This document shows, one piece after another, positions 1-7,512 of a DNA stretch of 13,086 bases. The DNA is taken from positions 1 to 13,086 of the forward strand of contig JBDKTJ010000002.1 of NCBI GenBank assembly GCA_039698075.1, given 5' to 3'. Each line of letters opens with the position of its first letter. Positions within the stretch are counted from its first letter, which is position 1. Source of the stretch: JAJFVC01 sp039698075 (lineage in GTDB: Bacteria > Planctomycetota > Planctomycetia > Pirellulales > Thermoguttaceae). The position numbers were made by a program, and so were the translations under genes. The notes beneath the pieces were generated by a model. The model saw only the letters and a program-made list of their open reading frames with translations. It was not told the origin of the DNA and did no database searches.

Positions 1-59
1 TTTTCGGCCAGCAGTTCCAAAACTTGCTCCAAGACGTTAGGATGTTCGTGGTGGGTCAT
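1..59 (-). CDS. N-terminus of possible IS256-type transposase (partial, leaves window)
   Basis: A leftward reading frame begins with ATG at 59-57 and runs out of the window after about 19 codons. The visible residues are MTHHEHPNVLEQVLELLAE. A strong ribosome site, AAGGAG on the minus strand (66-71), lies six bases before the ATG, which supports a real start. The HPNVLEQVLELLAE opening resembles the N-termini of IS256/Mutator-type transposases I recall from planctomycetes, where a short helical leader precedes the catalytic domain. No catalytic residues are inside the window, so the assignment rests on a short match from memory. It is divergent to the gene at 321. It could instead be another small helical protein; the start is more certain than the family. 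Confidence 0.45.
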   Translation of the reverse strand, partial: MTHHEHPNVLEQVLELLAE

Positions 60-65
60 GCGATT

Positions 66-71
66 CTCCTT
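66..71 (-). promoter_or_regulatory. Shine-Dalgarno site of the leftward gene
   Basis: The minus strand reads AAGGAG here, six bases before an ATG at 59-57. It is one of the better ribosome sites in the window and fixes the start of the partial gene at the left edge. Confidence 0.6.
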
Positions 72-134
72 AGGGGTGAGTGAGATCAAACCATAAGGAA
101 ACCGAGATGGCCCGCCTTTTTCAAGACGTCCGTC

Positions 135-195
135 TGGTGTGGCCGGGCTTTGGAGCAGCTCGCTACGCTCGCCGCTCCAAAGCCCGGCCACACCA
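135..195. repeat. Perfect 22-bp inverted repeat with 17-base loop
   Basis: The left arm (135-156) and right arm (174-195) are exact reverse complements over 22 bases; the left arm includes GTGTGGCCGGGCTTTGGAGC. The 17-base loop (157-173) itself contains GCTCGC twice in direct orientation. The arms are GC-rich and would fold into a very stable hairpin on either strand. There is no U-run after it on either side, so it does not look like a standard intrinsic terminator. It sits between the divergent gene at 59 and the operon starting at 321. A dispersed REP- or MITE-like element is the most natural reading, but only one copy is visible here. Confidence 0.8.
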
Positions 196-320
196 AGATC
201 ATATTTACAGAAGAAATGTTACACTAACGCAGCATCGACCAATCCGGAAAAGGCAGCAGAGTGAATGGGATGTTCCCCTTCGACATCCGATGGAGATTAT
301 AGCTCGCAAAGAGAGTTTGC

Positions 321-3300
321 ATGAAACACACCTTCTGGATAACACTGTTGAGCGTGGCAATAACTTGCTCTGCCGCGGCGGGCGGCACTGGCGGCGCATT
401 GCAGCGATGGGCCGTCCTCTGTTCCAAAGAATTGCAGGATACCGCGCTGAACGACTTGGTCGCGGTCGAACTGAGTAAGGCAATGGATCTGGAGTTGGTC
501 AACCGTGAGGAGTTGTCTCGCGTTGAAAGCGAACTTGAACTGGCGCAATTGTTCGATGCGGCCAGTGCGGAAGACCGGTTGAAACTGGGGCGGATGGTAC
601 GGGCTGACGCCCTGGTGTTGATCCGGCGCCATGGCGCATACCCCAAAGCGCCGTTGTTGCTGACCATTGCCGAGTGCAACCAGGGCGCACGTTTGCACAG
701 CCAGGAGCTGCCAACTCAGCCCGATGCAGCCGCCGCCTCGCAAATTGCAAAAATCGTTTTGGCCACCCGCCGTCACTTCTCCCGCGGCGTTACCCAGTTG
801 CTGGCAGTGCCAGATTTTCTAAGCCGCAATCTAACGCACGATTACGATCAGTTTCAGGGCCGTTACGCCAACCTATTACGCGAGGCAATCTCGCTCGACG
901 AAGGCGTGGCGGTCCTGGAAATTGAGGAAGCTCATGCCATCAGCAAGGAATTGACTGGCGAGGAGTTGGGCATTCGCCACGTTCCACTCGTCATCGAAGG
1001 CGAGTTTCGCATGGACGTCGCTCCAGGTTCCACACCACCGACGGTGAGCCTTCATATTCGGCTCATTGACGACAACTCCAGCAGGACCATTGAATCGCCG
1101 AAGCTGGCCATTGCGAAAGTTCCGCAGTGGATTGCCTCCGATTTGGCAAGACAAGTTCTCGTCCACGTCGGCGGCAAGCAGTCACTGACGATTGAGGCCC
1201 AGATCAGACTGTTGATCGCCCGGGCCGACGAATTTGCGCAACTTGGGGATTATCCGCAGTCTGTTAATCTGCGAGAGGCGGTGCTATTGATAGATCCCTC
1301 GCTGATTGAGCAACGGCTGAAATTGCTTGAAGCATGCATGACGGTGATCCAAAGCCACGATTTCCTCACGTGGAGCAAACGTCAACTGGATCGTTCCACA
1401 ACTCGGGAACAAATCCGTCAAAAGGTCGATCTCTACTTGCAGGCATTGGAGCACTTGGAATATGTGATCCGCAACCGACAAGTTGAACGTGACCGGGCTG
1501 TTGGATGGACTTTCAGGCTGAACCAGGCCTTCGGTAGCTTAAAACACCCTGTCCTTCGTCAGCCAGAGAGCCACGGTGACCGAATTGGTCGGGAAGAGTT
1601 GGCGCGAGCTCAAGAGCCGAAACGAAGATTTTATTTAGAAGTGGTTCCGAAGATTCTTGATATGCCGCCGCTATCGAGCCGGCCTGAACACCCGCTAAGA
1701 TTTAAACGGCCCCAAAACCCACTGGCCGATAAGGATTTCATCGAGAGCTGGCAGAGTACACTCCTCGCAGGAGTCGCCGATCGTACCGACCGAAAGTACC
1801 CTATGCCGAGCGATCTGAAGGATCTTGTCCATGCCTACACAAAGATATTGCCGGATGGGTTGCCGTTGTCCTTGCGCGGCTCGTCGCCTAGGCCTTACGA
1901 AATTGAGTCCGGCGGCGCGACTCCCAAGGATTACATGACATTCTATCGCAAACTTGCGGAGAGCGATCACAAGACAGCCTCCATTCGCGGTCGATACATG
2001 TTGCTGCTGTGCCAGTACGACAAGGCTCGCGGGAAGCGTGAAAGCGGCATGGGCTTGTTGATTGACAACCCCTTTGAAAAAACGAAGATGACACCTGAAA
2101 AACAAAAAGATTTGCTCGATCAGGTGCAAAAGCTGAAAGCCGACTATCGGGCATTGCCGCGTTTGGCGAACCTGCCGAGTCCGGAACACGATGATGGATG
2201 GCATGACATAACAGATCTTGAACAAGAGATCGAGAATTCGCTACGCCCCGAACGCCAACAGCGGATGTGGGCGAATGATCCGACACAGCATGTCTCACGT
2301 TCTACGGGCGCCTTGCATTTCAAGCCAATACCATTGGTGATTCGACAACTGGACGGAACGATCGAACAACATCCAGACGCCCGAAAGACCCGAATACCTC
2401 CACAACGCATCCATCACATGAACGTGGTTCGTTGCGGACCAACGACAGACGTGTTTTGGTGCAGAGAGGGCGTTTTCGTGATGCGCCGGCCTGGCTCGAT
2501 GGACGAAGTGCTTCACGCCAAATTATCACGGACCGATCTTAGCCAAGCCATTCAACAGGTGGTTTGGGATGGCCGCCAACTTTGGGTGTCCAAACGTAAT
2601 GGCGCTGTTTGGATCGTTTCTATCGATGGCGCGGTGTTGGCAAAAGTGGATGCGTCCTCCGGCCTTCCACCGGCGTCGCCGCACGGAGCGGTCTTGCATC
2701 CTCTGGAGAATGGCCGAGTCGTGGCACTCGGATCGTTCGGCGACCCGCCTCGGGCCTGGGCAGCAACTATCACCTACGCTGGCGACAAAGCAGCCGTACA
2801 CATCTTTTTTGAGGCCAAGAATGCGCCGCCACTAGGACCGCAGCTGAGCGGTCGTGATGCGATTGATGTCGGGTTTCGCATCGGCCAAGGTAGTGTTCAT
2901 GCCTATCAGCCGCGAGGTGTGACAGGACGACCATTGCTCCTAGTGCAACGCAGTTGCGCCTTCCCGCTCCAAATCAATCTCGAAACATTTGCAGTATCGA
3001 TTTTTCGATTCCACGACGCGAGAAACGCCACCCATGAAACCTACTGGTATAGCCGTGACGGCGTGTTGCTGGAAGGATCCAGCTCTCGGATCGGAGTTCG
3101 GGCCCCCCAAGGACAACCGTGGCCGAATGGCAAGCTCTGGCGGCCGATCCCGCTTAGCAACCCTCCTGCCCCGAACCCCGATTACGATGATATGAAGCCC
3201 CCCCAAATGCTCCGTTATCTATTCGATAACGGCATCCATCCAAGCGTCATCGATTGTGAGGATGGATATGTCTATTACTTCGGCCAGTTCTGCTATCGCA

Positions 3301-3485
3301 TCAATCCTTCCACCTGGACCGCCGATCGGCTGACATCGACGTTGTTGCCCGGGTCGTTCGAGCATTGCCTCAACTTCGGCATCAGCGCCCATTACGGTAT
3401 GACGGCCTGGGCGGAAGGAACGTTTTACCAAATTTCCCTTGATGAGAAGGCCATTCCGCCGGCCGGAGGCCCTATGGCCAAGTGA
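321..3485 (+). CDS. Large exported CsgG/FlgO-like protein with propeller-like C-terminus (P1)
   Basis: This 1054-residue protein starts with a signal peptide (residues 1 to about 20, MKHTFWITLLSVAITCSAAA). Residues about 25-115 look like a CsgG/FlgO-type domain, including NREEL near 61 and LKLGRMVRADALVLI near 87-101. A second related segment follows at about 155-275, with LTHDYDQFQGRY near 171. Residues 289-340 are helical and TPR-like (AQLGDYPQSVNLREAVLLID). Residues about 690-1050 are beta-rich with propeller-like motifs, such as WDGRQLW at 749 and HYGMTAW near 1024. The whole architecture recurs in the gene at 7513, so the two are paralogues. It lies 94 bases before the sigma gene and may be its own unit or the head of the operon. 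No clear ribosome site precedes the ATG, which I chose because the signal peptide begins there. It is probably periplasmic or surface-located; the function is unknown. Confidence 0.85.
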   Translation: MKHTFWITLLSVAITCSAAAGGTGGALQRWAVLCSKELQDTALNDLVAVELSKAMDLELVNREELSRVESELELAQLFDAASAEDRLKLGRMVRADALVLIRRHGAYPKAPLLLTIAECNQGARLHSQELPTQPDAAAASQIAKIVLATRRHFSRGVTQLLAVPDFLSRNLTHDYDQFQGRYANLLREAISLDEGVAVLEIEEAHAISKELTGEELGIRHVPLVIEGEFRMDVAPGSTPPTVSLHIRLIDDNSSRTIESPKLAIAKVPQWIASDLARQVLVHVGGKQSLTIEAQIRLLIARADEFAQLGDYPQSVNLREAVLLIDPSLIEQRLKLLEACMTVIQSHDFLTWSKRQLDRSTTREQIRQKVDLYLQALEHLEYVIRNRQVERDRAVGWTFRLNQAFGSLKHPVLRQPESHGDRIGREELARAQEPKRRFYLEVVPKILDMPPLSSRPEHPLRFKRPQNPLADKDFIESWQSTLLAGVADRTDRKYPMPSDLKDLVHAYTKILPDGLPLSLRGSSPRPYEIESGGATPKDYMTFYRKLAESDHKTASIRGRYMLLLCQYDKARGKRESGMGLLIDNPFEKTKMTPEKQKDLLDQVQKLKADYRALPRLANLPSPEHDDGWHDITDLEQEIENSLRPERQQRMWANDPTQHVSRSTGALHFKPIPLVIRQLDGTIEQHPDARKTRIPPQRIHHMNVVRCGPTTDVFWCREGVFVMRRPGSMDEVLHAKLSRTDLSQAIQQVVWDGRQLWVSKRNGAVWIVSIDGAVLAKVDASSGLPPASPHGAVLHPLENGRVVALGSFGDPPRAWAATITYAGDKAAVHIFFEAKNAPPLGPQLSGRDAIDVGFRIGQGSVHAYQPRGVTGRPLLLVQRSCAFPLQINLETFAVSIFRFHDARNATHETYWYSRDGVLLEGSSSRIGVRAPQGQPWPNGKLWRPIPLSNPPAPNPDYDDMKPPQMLRYLFDNGIHPSVIDCEDGYVYYFGQFCYRINPSTWTADRLTSTLLPGSFEHCLNFGISAHYGMTAWAEGTFYQISLDEKAIPPAGGPMAK

Positions 3486-3510
3486 GAAGCAATTGGCGTG
3501 AAAAAACTAT

Positions 3511-3550
3511 TGGGGGGGGGATGAAATCATTCCTGTTCTTGATCGTCTAA
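3511..3550 (+). other. Nine-G tract followed by a nine-codon ORF
   Basis: The gap between P1 and the sigma gene holds a run of nine G (3512-3520) directly before an ATG at 3521. The ORF encodes MKSFLFLIV and stops at 3548-3550. The peptide resembles the beginning of a signal sequence. It could be a leader peptide, a decayed gene start, or chance. The G-run is prone to slippage. No sigma-dependent promoter could be assigned in this gap. Confidence 0.3.
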
Positions 3551-3579
3551 CAGAATAGCAAGTCGCAAGAGTCGCCCGC

Positions 3580-4104
3580 ATGATGGAAACACTCGCAGCC
3601 GAAATAGTCCGCCATACGTCACGGATGTACCGTGTGGCGCTGCGAATCGTTGGCAACAGGGATGCCGCCCAGGAAGTGGCTCAAGAGGCTTGCGTCAAAG
3701 CACTGCGTGGTGCAAACCGATTCGACGGACGTGCGGCCCTGACCACTTGGCTGCACCGCATTACCGTCAATTGTGCGCAGGATCACTTGCGGAAAATCCG
3801 CCAGATGGATCGCAAGCGAACCGACTGGGACAAGGACACAACGGGGATGTTGGCGATGCTCGAAACCGGGCCGGCGGAACGAGCCGAACAAAAAGACACG
3901 TATCGCCAGGCGCTCAGTCTGGTGGCCAAACTGCCGGAAGATTGTCGATCGGCCTTCATGCTGACGCAATTGGACGGGTATACCTACGATGAGGCGGCGG
4001 TCATCGAAAATCTTTCCCGCGGCACGGTCGCCTCTCGCGTCTATCGCGCCAGGCAAATCTTAATGGAACAGATGAACCATCATCGTGTGGGAGGACCGTC
4101 ATGA
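3580..4104 (+). CDS. ECF-type RNA polymerase sigma factor
   Basis: This 174-residue protein has the normal length and two-domain plan of an extracytoplasmic-function sigma-70 factor. Region 2 spans about residues 10-76, with NRDAAQEVAQEACVKAL followed by TWLHRITVNCAQDHLR, the core-binding and -10-recognition signature. Region 4 spans about 108-162; its helix-turn-helix reads GYTYDEAAVIENLSRGTV then ASRVYRARQIL, the -35-recognition element. It would direct RNA polymerase to its own regulon and be held inactive by the anti-sigma factor encoded by the next gene, which overlaps it by ATGA. A second ATG lies one codon downstream (3583) and could be the true start; the ribosome site is weak. The ECF subgroup cannot be set by eye. 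Confidence 0.93.
   Translation: MMETLAAEIVRHTSRMYRVALRIVGNRDAAQEVAQEACVKALRGANRFDGRAALTTWLHRITVNCAQDHLRKIRQMDRKRTDWDKDTTGMLAMLETGPAERAEQKDTYRQALSLVAKLPEDCRSAFMLTQLDGYTYDEAAVIENLSRGTVASRVYRARQILMEQMNHHRVGGPS
4089..4094 (+). promoter_or_regulatory. Shine-Dalgarno site inside the sigma gene for the anti-sigma gene
   Basis: GGGAGG lies six bases before the ATG at 4101 and within the last codons of the sigma gene. With the four-base overlap it suggests translational coupling of the two products. Confidence 0.6.
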
Positions 4105-5045
4105 GCCTTTCCGAAGAGAAAAAAATCCTGCTGTCGCAGTTGGTCGATGGCGAATTGCCGGTGGACCAGGCGAATCAAGTGCTCGGCGAAGTGTTGGATG
4201 AGTTGAGCCATGTGCAAGGCAGTGCAGAGGCGACCAGACAACTCCACGCCATGATTCAGTTACGGCGGACGCTCGGCCCATGGCGCAGGCAGGAACCCTC
4301 GAAGACGATTGTGCTTCCGTCGTCGGTAGCTACCGCTGTCGAGACATCCAATTCCCGCTGGCATGTGATGAGCCTGGCGTCGGCCGCTCTGTTGGGCGGG
4401 GTTTTGGTGGCTGGCGGGTTCCTGCTGAGCGACCTGCTCGCCGGCCGGCGGCTGGACACGACTATTGCGAGGCAAGACACCGAACCGACGACTGCGGAAC
4501 ACGAGAAAGTGTTGCATAAGGACCGTCAACCGGTAGTCGTCATAACGCCTGAGCAGCGACGGGACATCGCTCGGGCCTTTGCCCTGCACGAATCGGTGGC
4601 CGGCCCGTTGAGTTGGTATGCGGCCGATGACACAACCATCCAAGTGGCCCCGGCTGAGAAGGGGGGAACCATGCAAGAACCGATCGCAGTCGTTCTACGG
4701 CTTTCCCGCGATCCGTCGTCCCCCAATGGCAAAAATTCCCAACCGAAGACGTACGTAATCGTCTGCCGCAATCACGACATGGCAGCCATCCAGTTGCCTT
4801 CCTCGGCAATGACGCCCAACTTGCAACTTCGGCTGTTTTCTAAGGAAACAGGGGGTCGCGTCAATTTGCGATACGCCTTGGCCGCAGGTGGCACGGGTCG
4901 CGAACTGGACGACGCGGCCCTGGTGGGTCAGCGCCATGTAGACCTTGGCCAGACCTCCTTGGGACAATTAGCTTTGAACGACCTGCTGGTAAACGTGGAC
5001 GCCAGCGCTTGGGTGATAGGTTCAAACAATAATCATACGTGGTGA
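4101..5045 (+). CDS. Membrane-anchored anti-sigma factor (RseA-like N-terminus)
   Basis: This 314-residue protein begins four bases inside the sigma gene (ATGA overlap). Its cytoplasmic N-terminus has the acidic opening LLSQLVDGELPVDQANQVL, typical of RseA-like anti-sigma domains. A single transmembrane helix follows at about 89-115 (SLASAALLGGVLVAGGFLLS), leaving roughly 200 residues outside the cytoplasm. It should sequester the partner ECF factor at the inner membrane and release it on an envelope signal, probably through proteolysis by analogy with RseA. The H-x3-C-x2-C zinc motif of ZAS-type anti-sigma factors is absent; no cysteine occurs in the N-terminal domain. The outer domain is not one I recognise and may be the sensor. 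The pairing is strong from gene order; the mechanism is inferred. Confidence 0.82.
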   Translation: MSLSEEKKILLSQLVDGELPVDQANQVLGEVLDELSHVQGSAEATRQLHAMIQLRRTLGPWRRQEPSKTIVLPSSVATAVETSNSRWHVMSLASAALLGGVLVAGGFLLSDLLAGRRLDTTIARQDTEPTTAEHEKVLHKDRQPVVVITPEQRRDIARAFALHESVAGPLSWYAADDTTIQVAPAEKGGTMQEPIAVVLRLSRDPSSPNGKNSQPKTYVIVCRNHDMAAIQLPSSAMTPNLQLRLFSKETGGRVNLRYALAAGGTGRELDDAALVGQRHVDLGQTSLGQLALNDLLVNVDASAWVIGSNNNHTW

Positions 5046-5064
5046 CTTTTGCAGGGCGACGTCT

Positions 5065-6399
5065 ATGAAGGCTCACATTTACCTTCTGGCGATTTGGTTG
5101 GTTGCGGCGCCAACGGTGTTGCCGGCCGATGAACTACCCGTCGTTTTTGCTCTCAGTGGTCAGAAAGTGACACTTTCAGTCGGTGACAGCGACGGCAAAG
5201 CCATAACCGCCGTGACGCTTTGGACCTTCGGGCGACCATGGGGTGAACCCGTCGAGGTAAAAAGCGGCGTGGTCGAGATAACGGCTCCCAAAGTGCGAAT
5301 GCCTGTTGTCTTCCGGGTTAAGGCAACCGACGACGGCAAGACGGCTGCTGGGGAAGTGGTCGTCTATCCGGCCCGGCCTCCGATGCCTTGGGGAAAGAAC
5401 GCCCAATTCGTTGCGGCAGGAACCCCCGACTGGTTCAACAGCTGGTCCAAAACTGTGGGTTTGCCTGTGACAACATTCTCAGACTTAAAATCGCTGGGGA
5501 TCGGAAATTGGCGGATGCGTGAGAAACCGGCGTTGCTAGTTGTCGGAGAAAAGGCTGCCAAAAACGACATCGCTACTCTCGGCCGACTTGCCGCCGCATA
5601 TCAAATCAATGTGTTGGCTCTGACAACGGACTGGTTTGCCAACAACGAGACCGCCTATCGAAAGATCCTCATTTCGCCTAAGCAAGCGCTCGGCCCACTG
5701 GCCGATTTGCAGGGGCAGACTTGGCCTCTGCCGCCTGTATTCTCCCAACACGTTCTTCGCATCTTGAATCGACAGACATGGCTTGACGGGCCGGAGCACC
5801 CGTTCGTTGAAGAAATCCTCGGCCGGCGTCAGGAGACGGAGTCCCTACGGACAGTGATCAGCTATTTGCCGTGGCAGCAACAACTTGGACGGACGGAGAT
5901 GGCTGACGAACTGTTTCTTCGATTGTTGGCGGAGACAGCCAAGGGAGACCAAAAACATCCGCCGCTGGCCGGCCATTGGCGCCTGCTTTATCCGATGGCA
6001 AGGGACATCAACAACGACAATCGTCCCGTACTTGCGGCGGCGACAAAAGCAATGGTGGAAGGCGTCGAGAACGAAACCGAGCCGACTCAGGCACAGATTT
6101 ACGTGCTTGACCTGCGTGGAACACCGTCGCCGCCTTCCGAATACTTTGACGGGGCCAGCGTCCTCAAGACGGTTGAATCTCGGATCAACGTACGATCGCC
6201 GCTCTTGATTCTTGGTGATGATCCCGCCCTGGATGCGTGGAAATGGCTGAAATTGGATCGCTCGCATCGGCAGTCGCCGCGGCCGGGCGTCATTTGGCGC
6301 CCCGACGATTCTCTGCCGCCGTCGATCGACTCGCAATTGCGTCTGATGCAACTTTTTACCGAGTGGAACATTTCTTTGGAGACTATCTCCCCGGAGTAG
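5065..6399 (+). CDS. Exported protein of unknown family, Ig-like N-terminus
   Basis: This 444-residue protein has a clear signal peptide (MKAHIYLLAIWLVAAPTVLPA), so it acts outside the cytoplasm. Residues about 25-103 alternate in beta strands and look like an Ig-like or carbohydrate-binding-type fold (LSGQKVTLSVGDSDGKAITA). Residues about 150-195 resemble a Rossmann-like beta-alpha unit (PALLVVGEKAAKNDIATLGR then INVLALTTDWF). A second similar unit near 370-410 reads SPLLILGDDPALDAWKWLKL. I see no catalytic signature and do not recognise the family. It starts 19 bases after the anti-sigma gene and ends three bases before the CsgG-like gene, so it is almost certainly co-transcribed with both. 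The ribosome site is weak; the start is supported by the signal peptide. Alternatives include a degenerate glutamine-amidotransferase-like domain, but this is a guess. Confidence 0.8.
   Translation: MKAHIYLLAIWLVAAPTVLPADELPVVFALSGQKVTLSVGDSDGKAITAVTLWTFGRPWGEPVEVKSGVVEITAPKVRMPVVFRVKATDDGKTAAGEVVVYPARPPMPWGKNAQFVAAGTPDWFNSWSKTVGLPVTTFSDLKSLGIGNWRMREKPALLVVGEKAAKNDIATLGRLAAAYQINVLALTTDWFANNETAYRKILISPKQALGPLADLQGQTWPLPPVFSQHVLRILNRQTWLDGPEHPFVEEILGRRQETESLRTVISYLPWQQQLGRTEMADELFLRLLAETAKGDQKHPPLAGHWRLLYPMARDINNDNRPVLAAATKAMVEGVENETEPTQAQIYVLDLRGTPSPPSEYFDGASVLKTVESRINVRSPLLILGDDPALDAWKWLKLDRSHRQSPRPGVIWRPDDSLPPSIDSQLRLMQLFTEWNISLETISPE
6393..6396 (+). promoter_or_regulatory. GGAG ribosome site overlapping the previous gene's end
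   Basis: GGAG lies six bases before the ATG at 6403, directly next to the TAG stop of the upstream gene. This supports the chosen start and coupled translation. Confidence 0.55.
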
Positions 6400-6402
6400 A
6401 TC

Positions 6403-7467
6403 ATGAAGACCGTGAGAATGAACCTTCAATGGCGCTGCGTAGGACTGTTTTGCACGTTGGCCAGCCTTTGGCTGGGATCAGCCGCAACCTGGGCGGTGCC
6501 GCCGGCAAAGCAGGAGAATCAGCCGGAAAAAATTCGGAACCAGGCGTCCGAGAAACTGCGTCCAATCCGCGTGGCGGTTTTCGATGTGGACGTGCTGAAG
6601 GGCGTCGATGTCGAAGGCACGGCGATCACCGATCAATTGGGCGCCATGCTTTCCGCAATGCCTCAGGTCACGGTCGTCAATCGCGACCAGATCAAAAAGG
6701 TCGCCGACGAGCATCAAGTTGCCTTGAGCGGGTTGGCAGACACTTCTTCCGCTGTCAAGCTCGGGAAGTTTTTGTCCGCGCAATATATTATTGTCGGCCG
6801 GGCCAGCAAGATCGGCCAAACCTTCTATCTTGTGCTCAGGATCGTGGACGTTGAGACGACCGTGCAAACCACGGTTTCGGCCAAGGCATCCGCGGAAAGC
6901 GGCTTTGAGACTGTGCTGCAGCGGTTGGACGAGCCGTTGACGGCGGACATCCGACGGCTGCAAAGGCCTGTGGCGGAATCGAAAGACACCGCTTTGGCTG
7001 AACTGCGCAAGCTCGCCCAACCGCTCTTGGGCAAGATGCTCTTGGTATCGGTTCAAGAAACCCACATTGGCCGGCCGCTGGTGGATCCGGCCGCTCAGAT
7101 GGCGATCGTGCAACGGCTCCGCAGCTTGGGCATCTCGGTGATCGCGCCCAAGGATCCCGTCGAAGGCTGGAAGGAATCTCTCCTGCAAACCGGCCGGTAT
7201 GGCGACAAAAAGGTCGACTACTTGTTGGAAGGCGAAGGGACCAGCGCCTTTGCCGCCCAGATTCAAGGGCTTACCAGTTGCCGCGCACGGGTTGAGTTGC
7301 GTTTAGTCCGCGTTCCGGGTCGCGCCATCGACGTTAGCGATCGCGGCGTTGCCGCGGGCGTGGATTTGGTCGAGGCTCTAGCCGCCAAAACCGCTCTAGA
7401 GGAAGCCGGCACGCAGGCCGCTGACGCGGTGATCCGCCGGGTGGCCAAGGAACTGAAGCAAAAGTAG
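6403..7467 (+). CDS. Exported CsgG/FlgO-like protein
   Basis: This 354-residue protein starts three bases after the preceding stop. It has an N-terminal hydrophobic export signal (core CVGLFCTLASLWLGSAATWA, about residues 12-31), with an N-region lengthened by MKTVRMNLQWR. Residues about 53-150 are a CsgG/FlgO-like domain: RPIRVAVFDVDVL, then VTVVNRDQIKKVADEH near 89 and VKLGKFLSAQYIIVGRA near 118-134, followed by a beta strand ending in VDVETT. A second domain (about 208-354) again contains alternating strands and a long C-terminal helix (AAKTALEEAGTQAADAVIRR). CsgG itself forms the outer-membrane curli secretion pore, but related domains occur in many envelope proteins, so pore function here is not established. 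No lipobox cysteine is seen at the cleavage region, unlike true CsgG. It is the smallest of three such proteins in the cluster. Confidence 0.83.
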   Translation: MKTVRMNLQWRCVGLFCTLASLWLGSAATWAVPPAKQENQPEKIRNQASEKLRPIRVAVFDVDVLKGVDVEGTAITDQLGAMLSAMPQVTVVNRDQIKKVADEHQVALSGLADTSSAVKLGKFLSAQYIIVGRASKIGQTFYLVLRIVDVETTVQTTVSAKASAESGFETVLQRLDEPLTADIRRLQRPVAESKDTALAELRKLAQPLLGKMLLVSVQETHIGRPLVDPAAQMAIVQRLRSLGISVIAPKDPVEGWKESLLQTGRYGDKKVDYLLEGEGTSAFAAQIQGLTSCRARVELRLVRVPGRAIDVSDRGVAAGVDLVEALAAKTALEEAGTQAADAVIRRVAKELKQK

Positions 7468-7512
7468 AAGCGACGCCGTCTGACGAAGTTATATGCACCT
7501 AAAAAATTCCTG

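Noticed and set aside
60..320. Sigma-70 or ECF promoter upstream of P1, for example TTTACA and TACACT near 205-226
   Set aside because: The spacing between candidate boxes is about 10 bases, too short, and no clear ECF GAAC-type element was seen.
80..478. A 132-codon plus-strand ORF over the left gap and the start of P1, with AAGGAA before an internal ATG at 107
   Set aside because: It reads through the inverted repeat, has an arginine-rich composition with no domain, and overlaps the P1 signal peptide in another frame.
6237..6854. A 205-codon plus-strand ORF bridging the end of the 444-residue gene and the start of the CsgG-like gene
   Set aside because: It overlaps two well-supported genes and its product is basic and lacks motifs.
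6478..7266. Long antisense ORF (262 codons) opposite the CsgG-like gene
   Set aside because: The sense frame has a signal peptide and CsgG-like motifs; the antisense product has no recognisable domain and is a shadow caused by GC-rich codon use.
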